A stretch of 19,333 bases of DNA from an uncultured Vogesella sp. (GTDB taxonomy: Bacteria > Pseudomonadota > Gammaproteobacteria > Burkholderiales > Chromobacteriaceae), in assembly GCA_946479405.1 (NCBI GenBank), contig CAMLGD010000041.1, forward strand, positions 1-19,333, read 5' to 3'. The notes below the pieces were generated by a model. That model was not told where the DNA came from and searched no databases. It saw nothing but the letters and a program-made list of their open reading frames with translations. Below are positions 7,399-13,422 of this stretch, piece after piece. The position numbers and the translations under genes were made by a program. Positions within the stretch are counted from its first letter, which is position 1. Every line of letters begins with the position of its first letter.

Positions 7399-8060
7399 CA
7401 CGCTTTCCTTTGCAGTGTGTGGTAACCCAGCGCGGCGCGCGCGGCGGCCAGGGTGCTGCCCTGCCCCAGCTGCTGGCGGATCGCGGCTTCCACCGTCTCG
7501 ATCTGCTGCGCCAGCGCCGCCACCTCGGCAGCGCGCTCGCGCGGCACCACCACCACGCCGTTGGCGTCGGCCACCACGATGTCGCGGGCAGCGACGCGCG
7601 CCGTGCCGATCGACACCGTGCCGCCCACCACCTCCACCTGCACCCGGTCCTTACCGGTGCGCATGAAGCGGCCGCGCGTGAACAGCGGATAGCCTTCGCC
7701 CAGCGCCTTGTTGACGTCGCGGCACACGCCGTCGATCACGGTACCGGCGATGTGCTGCAGCCCGGCGTACTGGGTCATGATGTCGCCCCACACGGTGCAG
7801 TCGCGGCGGCCATCGTTGTCGATCACTACCACGTCGCCCGGCGCCACATCGTCGATGAAATCGCCGACGCTGCCGGCAGGGCTGCTGGCGGCCACGTACT
7901 TGACGGTAAACGCCGGCCCCACCACCACCTGGCGGTAGTTGTCCAGCGGCAGGATGCCCAGGCACTGCCCGGCCAGCCCCAGCTTGTCCATGGCATCGGA
8001 CACGCCGGCGGTATCCAGCCCGGCAAACAGTGCTACCAGTTCACGATCTGCTGCGTTCAT
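7398..8060 (-). CDS. RraA/HMG-CHA aldolase family protein, copy 2 of the operon
   Basis: A 220-residue RraA-fold protein with the complete aldolase signature: WGD with Asp93, 20 residues, then Arg114-Asp115 in VIDGVCRDV. YPLFTRG (124-130) and DIVVADANGVVVVP (160-173) are conserved family strands. Metal-dependent retro-aldol cleavage of a 4-hydroxy-2-oxo acid to pyruvate plus a second carbonyl is the expected reaction; 2-oxo acid decarboxylation is the main alternative. The frame is open far upstream (to 8615), but ATG 8060 is the true start: family similarity begins there, and it forms an ATGA overlap with the stop of the preceding paralogue, indicating coupled translation and possibly a fixed protein ratio. 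Confidence 0.85.
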   Translation of the reverse strand: MNAADRELVALFAGLDTAGVSDAMDKLGLAGQCLGILPLDNYRQVVVGPAFTVKYVAASSPAGSVGDFIDDVAPGDVVVIDNDGRRDCTVWGDIMTQYAGLQHIAGTVIDGVCRDVNKALGEGYPLFTRGRFMRTGKDRVQVEVVGGTVSIGTARVAARDIVVADANGVVVVPRERAAEVAALAQQIETVEAAIRQQLGQGSTLAAARAALGYHTLQRKA

Positions 8061-8725
8061 TTGCTGCCCTCCTGCTGGATGGCGGCAAACTGGCGGTCGT
8101 GCATCACCTCTGCCACCGAGCGGCCGCTGCGCACCGCCGCCACCATGCCGTGCTGGCGCTGCGCGATGCGCTCGGCCAGGTCCAGCACTGTCTCGATATG
8201 TGCCGCCGGCACAAACACCGTGCCGCAGCGGTCGGCCAGCACGTAGTCGCCTTCCGCTACTTGTACGCCGGCCATGCTTACCGGCTGGCCGGACGACAGC
8301 TGGATCACGCGGTTGCGCGCGCTGATCATGGTGACGCCGCGGCCGTACAGCGGGTAGCCGATGTCGGCGCTGCCGTCGATGTCGCGGCTGAGGCCGTCGA
8401 TCACCGTGCCGCGCACACCCTTCACCTGCGCCGCATTGGCCAGGATGTCGCCCCAGCAGGAAATGCCGTCCACGCCGCCGGCGATCACCAGCACGCGCTC
8501 GGTGCTGTCGATGGCGGCGATCACCGGCGAGATCAGGTGCACCGTCGGCGCGGCATCGCTCTTGCGCCCCAGTTGCACGGTACTGGCGCGGCCAACCAGC
8601 TTGGGGCAGTCCCACAGCGGGCGCAGGCCATAGGTGGCGCCGGGCAGATTGAGGAAATCGAGCGCGTCGGACAGCGTGTTGCTGTCCTGCTGCTGCAAAC
8701 GTTCAAGTAAAGAAGGCTGGCTCAT
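8057..8725 (-). CDS. RraA/HMG-CHA aldolase family protein, copy 1 (first gene of operon)
   Basis: A 222-residue RraA-fold protein and the first gene of the four-gene operon. It carries WGD with Asp93, 20 residues, then Arg114-Asp115 in VIDGLSRDI, the D-x20-R-D aldolase signature; YPLYGRG (124-130) corresponds to the FTRG strand of its neighbours. ATG 8725 is preceded by AGGAGAG at ideal spacing. Its TGA overlaps the next start (ATGA). The three copies differ strongly from each other in sequence, so this is an old paralogous set rather than a recent duplication. The promoter and operator should lie in the 106-base gap shared with the divergent LysR gene. Confidence 0.85.
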   Translation of the reverse strand: MSQPSLLERLQQQDSNTLSDALDFLNLPGATYGLRPLWDCPKLVGRASTVQLGRKSDAAPTVHLISPVIAAIDSTERVLVIAGGVDGISCWGDILANAAQVKGVRGTVIDGLSRDIDGSADIGYPLYGRGVTMISARNRVIQLSSGQPVSMAGVQVAEGDYVLADRCGTVFVPAAHIETVLDLAERIAQRQHGMVAAVRSGRSVAEVMHDRQFAAIQQEGSK

Positions 8726-8831
8726 CGGACTCTCCTGTTGGGGACTTGTGTGCCGCTACTTTCCACCCTACAGTTCGATAGGTAAATTCCGCATTTTGTA
8801 ACGTTTACATACGCCAAACCTATCAAAAATC
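8726..8831. promoter_or_regulatory. Divergent control region with a LysR-type box
   Basis: The spacer between the aldolase operon (-) and the LysR gene (+) contains TGTAACGTTTACA at 8797-8809. This is TGTAA-N3-TTACA, a clean fit to the T-N11-A LysR box. Around it lie inverted heptamers GATAGGT (8777-8783) and ACCTATC (8818-8824), nearly centred on the box. The region is locally AT-rich compared with the surroundings, consistent with promoters in both directions. Exact -35/-10 elements are not assigned. Confidence 0.6.
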
Positions 8832-9737
8832 ATGATCAACTTTCGTCTCATCCGCCACCTGTGGCTGTTCCTGGCCGTGGCCGAGGAACAGCACTTCGGC
8901 CGCGCCGCCAAGCGCCTGGGCATGTCGCAACCGCCACTGACCGAGCAGATCCAGATCCTGGAGCAGGCATTGAAGGTGAAGCTGTTCGAGCGTTCGCGCC
9001 GCGGCGCACAGCTGACGGCGGTGGGACAGGCGATCCTGCCGGCGATGAAGAAATTCGCCGAGCAGCTGGAAAGCCTGGAGCTGGCGGTACGCGAGGCGGC
9101 CGCCGGGCAGATCGGCACCATCACCATCGGCGCGATCACCTCGGCGATTCTGGACGTGCTGCCGGGCCTGATCGAACAGATCAAGCAACAGCACCCGGGG
9201 CTGACGGTGGCGGTAAAGGAAATCGACAGCTATGAGGCGCTGCCGGCGCTGCACAGCGGCGACATCGACCTGGCGTTTGCGCGGCTGGAAGGTGATCTGG
9301 GCGAGCACATCAGCGCGCTGCCGCTACGAGAAGACAAGTTGGCCGTGGCATTGCCGGCCACGCACCAGCTGTGCAACCGGGCGCAGCTGGCGCTGCACGA
9401 TCTGGCCGGCGAAGATTTCATCATGTTCGCGCGCAAGGTCAGCCCGATCTCGTTCGACCGCCTGACCGCCGCCTGCCACAGCAGCGGCTTTTCCCCGCGC
9501 ATCCTGCACGAGGTGCGCTCGGTGACGTCGCAGATCGCCTTTGTCGGCTGCCATCAGGGGGTGGCGCTGGTACCGGCATCGGTGCAGGGCATGGCGCCGG
9601 CCAGCGTGGTGATCCGGCCGCTGGCGGACGAGTTGCAGGTGGTCACCACCGCCATGGCGTGGAACACGCAGCGGCAGAACCACCTGCTTGCCGCGGTGCT
9701 GGAGACCGTGCGCAGCTACGCGCAAGCGGGGCATTGA
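8832..9737 (+). CDS. LysR-family transcriptional regulator of the aldolase operon (probable)
   Basis: A 301-residue LysR protein. The N-terminal helix-turn-helix is at about residues 5-63 (FLAVAEEQHFGRAAKRLGMS, PPLTEQIQILE), followed by the linker helix and an effector-binding domain beginning near QIGTITIGAITSAILDVLP. The FGRAAKRLGMSQPPLTEQI pattern resembles the BenM/CatM/CbbR-like branch, which often controls catabolic operons. ATG 8832 starts directly at the family N-terminus but has no obvious Shine-Dalgarno sequence. It is transcribed away from the aldolase/aminotransferase operon, with a palindromic T-N11-A site between them, so it most likely activates that operon in response to a pathway metabolite and represses itself. 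Confidence 0.88.
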   Translation: MINFRLIRHLWLFLAVAEEQHFGRAAKRLGMSQPPLTEQIQILEQALKVKLFERSRRGAQLTAVGQAILPAMKKFAEQLESLELAVREAAAGQIGTITIGAITSAILDVLPGLIEQIKQQHPGLTVAVKEIDSYEALPALHSGDIDLAFARLEGDLGEHISALPLREDKLAVALPATHQLCNRAQLALHDLAGEDFIMFARKVSPISFDRLTAACHSSGFSPRILHEVRSVTSQIAFVGCHQGVALVPASVQGMAPASVVIRPLADELQVVTTAMAWNTQRQNHLLAAVLETVRSYAQAGH

Positions 9738-9743
9738 CGGCCG

Positions 9744-9757
9744 CTGCGGCCAACCTT
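9744..9757 (-). repeat. Single full 14-mer repeat between convergent genes
   Basis: CTGCGGCCAACCTT on the plus strand is an exact copy of the 14-mer in reverse. It sits seven bases after the LysR stop and ten bases before the end of the convergent EamA gene. No inverted partner is present, so it cannot form the perfect hairpin seen at 1784-1815. Confidence 0.7.
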
Positions 9758-9767
9758 TGGCGGGGTC

Positions 9768-10667
9768 TCAGCGCCGGCTGGCCAGCAGTACCCCGGCGAT
9801 CACCAGCACGGTGCCGGCCAACTGCGCCAGCGACACCGGCTCGTCCAGCAGCCACCAGCCAAAGAAGATGGTCAGCACCGGCCCCAGCATGCCGATCAGC
9901 ACCGAGCGCGCGGCGCCGATATGGCGGATGGCGGCCGACTGCCAGAACACCGGCAGAATGGTGGAAAACAGCGCCATGCCCAGGCCGTAGCCATACACCG
10001 GCAGCGGCAGGTCCAGCGCCTGCCACGGCCGGCTCAGCACAAAGTGCAGCAGGATGGCGGCGGTGGACACCAGGATCGCCAGCAGCGAAAAGCGCATCGC
10101 GCCCAGGCTGCGGATCGCCAGCTCCGAGCCGGCGCTGTACAGCGCATACAGCACCGCGCAGGCGAACACGAAACCGGCACCGATGAACACCCGCTGCACG
10201 TCGGCGCTGTGGCCCAGATCATGCACGAACGCCACCGCAATGCCGGCGTAGGACAGCACCGCCGCCAGCACGATACCGCGCTCGGCCTGCTTACCCATGC
10301 ACAGGATGCCGATCAGGATGGTGAGCGTGGGATAGGTGAACAGGATCAGCCGCTCCAGCCCGGCGGAGATGTACTGCAGGCCGTAGAAATCCAGCATGCT
10401 GGAACCGTAATAGCCCGCCACCCCCAGCCCCAGCAACAAGCCGACATCGCGTCGCGTCAGGCGTGGCATGCCGCGCAGCACCGGCAGCGCCGCCAGCAGC
10501 ACGAACGGCAGGCACAGTCCCATGCGCAGTGTCAGCAGGGTCACCGCATCCACCGCGGCAGCGGCGTAAGCCAGCTTGACGAAGATGGCCTTGAAGGAAA
10601 AACCGAAGGCGGCCAGAAAGGCAAACATGACGCCACGGCGGGCAGACGTGGACAGGGCGGTTTTCAA
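9768..10667 (-). CDS. EamA/DMT-superfamily transporter
   Basis: A 299-residue inner-membrane protein with about ten predicted hydrophobic segments in two repeated EamA halves (roughly residues 12-145 and 160-297). Typical landmarks are FSFKAIFVKLAY in helix 1, the end-of-half GLQYISAGLERLILFTYPTLT, and the second-half GMLGPVLTIFFGWWLLDEP. Family members export amino acids or other metabolites. The start is TTG 10667; GTG 10631 or ATG 10628 would begin nearer the first helix and are possible. It is convergent with the LysR gene and separate from the downstream lipoprotein operon by 161 bases, so it forms its own unit. The substrate is unknown; export of a product of the neighbouring amino-acid pathway is speculation. 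Confidence 0.85.
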   Translation of the reverse strand: MKTALSTSARRGVMFAFLAAFGFSFKAIFVKLAYAAAAVDAVTLLTLRMGLCLPFVLLAALPVLRGMPRLTRRDVGLLLGLGVAGYYGSSMLDFYGLQYISAGLERLILFTYPTLTILIGILCMGKQAERGIVLAAVLSYAGIAVAFVHDLGHSADVQRVFIGAGFVFACAVLYALYSAGSELAIRSLGAMRFSLLAILVSTAAILLHFVLSRPWQALDLPLPVYGYGLGMALFSTILPVFWQSAAIRHIGAARSVLIGMLGPVLTIFFGWWLLDEPVSLAQLAGTVLVIAGVLLASRR

Positions 10668-10828
10668 TTGCGACTTTCAACAAGCAAGGTACGCCATGCT
10701 GCAGCCTGACGCGGCAACAGTGAAATACTTTTCACCTTGGGCTGTGATACGCGCAGGCTATCAATGCCGGCTCGCCAGCAGCCGCAGCCCGCGCGTGCAG
10801 CAACCCGGCCACTTCGCTGCGGCCAACC
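10668..10828. promoter_or_regulatory. Intergenic region with inverted repeat upstream of the EamA gene
   Basis: This 161-base gap holds no credible gene. It contains a perfect inverted repeat GTGAAA-TACT-TTTCAC at 10720-10735, about 53 bases upstream of the EamA start on its 5' side, a reasonable operator position. The right end carries a repeat copy (10817-10830). No intrinsic terminator with a T-tract is seen for the upstream operon. Confidence 0.35.
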
Positions 10829-10830
10829 TT
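10817..10830 (-). repeat. Full 14-mer repeat overlapping the lipoprotein gene stop
   Basis: CTGCGGCCAACCTT on the plus strand is an exact copy of the 14-mer. On the coding strand the final AA of the TAA stop codon is the first AA of AAGGTTGGCCGCAG. It is unpaired, so any role in termination would need another arm; none is visible nearby. Confidence 0.7.
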
Positions 10831-11710
10831 ACATACCCGGCAGATGCCAGCGTGCCAGCGCCTGCTGCTTCAAGGCCGGCCACTGCTGCAGCCAGCAGCA
10901 GTGGTGATCGAAGGCCGGCAGCACGACCACCTGCGGTCGCCGCTCGGGCGGGAAACGCGCGGCATAGGCGGTTACCGGCCCGCTGCCCACCTGGCTATCC
11001 TGCCCGCCGACATAATGCCGCTGCGGCAGCCACTGCAAGCGTGGCCAATCGTCGGCCGGGTTGAGCGAGCCGCTCAGTGCGGAGAGGTGATTGTCCTGCG
11101 TCCAGGCCTGATGATCGAGGCTGGCGGCCACAGTAATCAAGCCGGCCACATCGCTGCGACGGGCCGCCAGCAGTGCCGCCAGCGTGCCGCCGCCGGAGTA
11201 GCCCACCAGCAGCAGGCGCTGCGCCCCAAAGCGCTGCTTGAGCTGATCCAGCGCCTGGTTGCTGGCCTGCACCACCTCCGGCGCAAAGCGCAGCCGCGTC
11301 CAGTACGCCTGCCGGCATGGTGCCTCATCCGCCGACTCATACTGACAAGGACGCGCCAGATAGGCAGCCGGCTGGCGATCCTGCAGCGCCAGTTGCAACG
11401 CCAGCGGGGTGATAGGGGTGGGATCGGCGGACGGCGTCTCGGACGACAGCCAGGCCAGGCCATCGCCTTCCAGGTATACGGTCAGCAAGTTGGCCGCAGC
11501 CGGTGCTGCCGGCAGATAGGCGCGCAGGCGGAAGCTGTCGCTGCGCAGGCTGGCGGCCTGCCAGCTGCGCGCCGCTGCCAGCGCATCGGCCGTGTGGCTG
11601 CGCTGCGCCAGATCCGGGATCTGCACGCAGCCGGTCAGCAGCGCCAGCAAGGTGGCGGCCAGCAGCCGGCTGACGGCGCGGCGCTTGCTCCTGTCGTGGG
11701 TGTGACTCAT
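10829..11710 (-). CDS. Lipoprotein alpha/beta hydrolase
   Basis: A 293-residue protein with a type II signal peptide: basic start (SKRR), hydrophobic stretch, and lipobox LLTGC with Cys28 as the acylated residue, so it should be membrane-anchored outside the cytoplasm. The mature part is an alpha/beta hydrolase: GYSGGG (170-175) holds nucleophile Ser172, EGDG near 81-84 follows the first strand, GGQD near 235-238 is a candidate acid position, and DHHCC at 268-272 holds the likely catalytic His. ATG 11710 overlaps the upstream stop as ATGA; a longer open frame to 12376 is a shadow. It is the last gene of a coupled operon with two CphA-like ligases, so it may act on their exported product or on an ester or amide at the envelope. 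The substrate is not known. Confidence 0.82.
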   Translation of the reverse strand: MSHTHDRSKRRAVSRLLAATLLALLTGCVQIPDLAQRSHTADALAAARSWQAASLRSDSFRLRAYLPAAPAAANLLTVYLEGDGLAWLSSETPSADPTPITPLALQLALQDRQPAAYLARPCQYESADEAPCRQAYWTRLRFAPEVVQASNQALDQLKQRFGAQRLLLVGYSGGGTLAALLAARRSDVAGLITVAASLDHQAWTQDNHLSALSGSLNPADDWPRLQWLPQRHYVGGQDSQVGSGPVTAYAARFPPERRPQVVVLPAFDHHCCWLQQWPALKQQALARWHLPGM

Positions 11711-13422
11711 TCCACCTGCTCCACCCGGTCGACCCGCTCCAGCGGCAATGCCACCTGTTGCCATTCCTGTGGCGTCATCGCCAGCACCAGTGCCGCCACC
11801 GTGCGGTCGGTCAGCAGCGCCAGACAGCGTTGATACCAGTTGTCCGCCAGCAGCGGGTAAGGCTGCCCGTCCGCGCGCTCGCACGCCTGCGCGCTGACTA
11901 GGTAGCAGGCCAGCCCGCCGGCCGCCAGCTGCTCGCGCCGCTGCCGCGCGGCGAACAGTGCCCGCTTGCCACCGACGAACACCTCCAGCGGAATACGCCC
12001 GCCATGCGGAAACAGCCGCTGTATCAACCGCGGCATGGCCAGCAGCGAGCTTGCGCTGGCGCCCAGCGCCGGTGCGGCATTCACTTCGTTGATGATGGCG
12101 CCGTTGCTGTGCCACGGCTGGCTGATGTCGGGTGTAATCAGGTCGATGCCGGCCATCTCCAGCCCGAACAACGCCGCGGCCTGCACCGCCAGCGCCAGGT
12201 TGGCCGCATGGGCGACCGCCAGCATGTCCTCGTCGCGGCCACCGTCGGCGCTGGATTCGATGTCGCGCAGCGCCAGCCACAGCCCGGCGGGCGGCACCGC
12301 ATCCAGCTGCCAGCCGGCGGCGTGCAGGCAGGCCTGACTGGCGGCATCGGTCCACAGCGGCGGCGGCCGGCGCCATGGCGGCAGCTGCAGCGCCTGCTGG
12401 TTGGCGGCGGCAATCAGGGCGCGGATGCTGCTACGGCCATCGCCCTGCACCGCCACCGGCAGGCGTTTGACGATGTACATCACCTCGCCTTTTACCACCA
12501 GCAGCCGGTGGCAGTGCCCCGCCACCTGCTGTTCCACCAGCAGCGGCAGGCCGAAGCGGCTGCCGTGGGCAAACGCCGCCAGCAGCGCCGCGTCATCGCG
12601 CAGATTGACGCTGACGCCTTCGCCGCGATCACGCGCCAGCGGCTTGATCACCAGCGGCCACCCCAGTTGCCGGGCAGCCGCCAGCGCCTCTTGCGGATTG
12701 CTGGCCGATAGGTGCCGCGCCGCCGGCAGGCCGGCAGCCTGCAACCATTGCGCGCTCAGCTGCTTGTTTCCCGCCACGCGAATACCGATGGAGGAATCAC
12801 TGTCCAGCCGGCTGGTAAACGCGTGCCGCAGCTGCGCCCCCCAGCCCAGCTGGAACACGCCATTGCCCTCATGTCGCCACGGCACGTTGGCCGCAGCGGC
12901 GGCCTGCAGCAACACCATACTGGACGGCGCGGCTATGGCGTGCGGCAGCAGCTGCGGCAGCAAGTCATGGCTGAGGTAGTCAAAGAATGCCTGCAACGCA
13001 GCATCAGGCCACGGCTGGCATGCCAGTTGCAGCAGCCAGTGGCGACACGCGGCGCAGGCCAGCCGCAATGGCTGCTCCGCCACCAGCCCCGGCGCGGCAA
13101 ACCGCAGCGTGCAGCGCCAGCCAGCCGCTGCGGCAGCACTGACGGTGATGAGCTCCGGATCGCGCAGCAGTGGAATGCCGGCACCACGCAACACGGCGCC
13201 GGTGGCGGCGGCAATGCGCACTGTCAGCCGGGCAGCCGCCGCCTCCGGGCTGGCGCCCACGCTGTCCGGCTCGCAAAACGGTTGCTCCAGCCAGGCTTGC
13301 AGCCAGCCATCCAGTGCCGTCCAATCCACCACGGCTGGCAGAGGTGGCAGCTCGACCGTCAATACCGTTGCCAGCTGCGCGGCAGTGGGCCGGCAGGTAT
13401 CCGGAATAGCAAGCTGCGTCAT
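11707..13422 (-). CDS. CphA-like ATP-grasp ligase with degenerate Mur remnant, second copy
   Basis: A 571-residue protein resembling the first two-thirds of cyanophycin synthetase. After an N-terminal domain (about 1-165) comes the ATP-grasp region: AAAAANVPW...QLGWG (174-195), GNK with Lys220, PLVIKP with Lys260, the Gly-rich RDRGEGVSVNL loop, LVEQQVAGHCHRLLVV (295-310) and metal-binding NEVN (445-448). ATP-grasp enzymes activate a carboxylate as acyl-phosphate and join an amine. The C-terminal part (about 476-571) begins IPLEVFVGG where CphA has its Mur-ligase P-loop; the GTNGKT motif is absent and the rest of the Mur domain is missing. So it is CphA-like but not a normal CphA. The start overlaps the upstream stop (ATGA). 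Substrates are unknown. Confidence 0.78.
   Translation of the reverse strand: MTQLAIPDTCRPTAAQLATVLTVELPPLPAVVDWTALDGWLQAWLEQPFCEPDSVGASPEAAAARLTVRIAAATGAVLRGAGIPLLRDPELITVSAAAAAGWRCTLRFAAPGLVAEQPLRLACAACRHWLLQLACQPWPDAALQAFFDYLSHDLLPQLLPHAIAAPSSMVLLQAAAAANVPWRHEGNGVFQLGWGAQLRHAFTSRLDSDSSIGIRVAGNKQLSAQWLQAAGLPAARHLSASNPQEALAAARQLGWPLVIKPLARDRGEGVSVNLRDDAALLAAFAHGSRFGLPLLVEQQVAGHCHRLLVVKGEVMYIVKRLPVAVQGDGRSSIRALIAAANQQALQLPPWRRPPPLWTDAASQACLHAAGWQLDAVPPAGLWLALRDIESSADGGRDEDMLAVAHAANLALAVQAAALFGLEMAGIDLITPDISQPWHSNGAIINEVNAAPALGASASSLLAMPRLIQRLFPHGGRIPLEVFVGGKRALFAARQRREQLAAGGLACYLVSAQACERADGQPYPLLADNWYQRCLALLTDRTVAALVLAMTPQEWQQVALPLERVDRVEQVE

Noticed and set aside
8061..8615. N-terminal extension of the second RraA-like gene
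   Set aside because: The added residues are an out-of-frame reading of the first RraA-like gene. Family similarity begins at ATG 8060, which overlaps the upstream stop as ATGA.
6760..8725. RraA as regulator of ribonuclease E
   Set aside because: Three paralogues in one catabolic-looking operon with the aldolase D/E-x20-R-D signature point to enzymes rather than the E. coli RNase E inhibitor.
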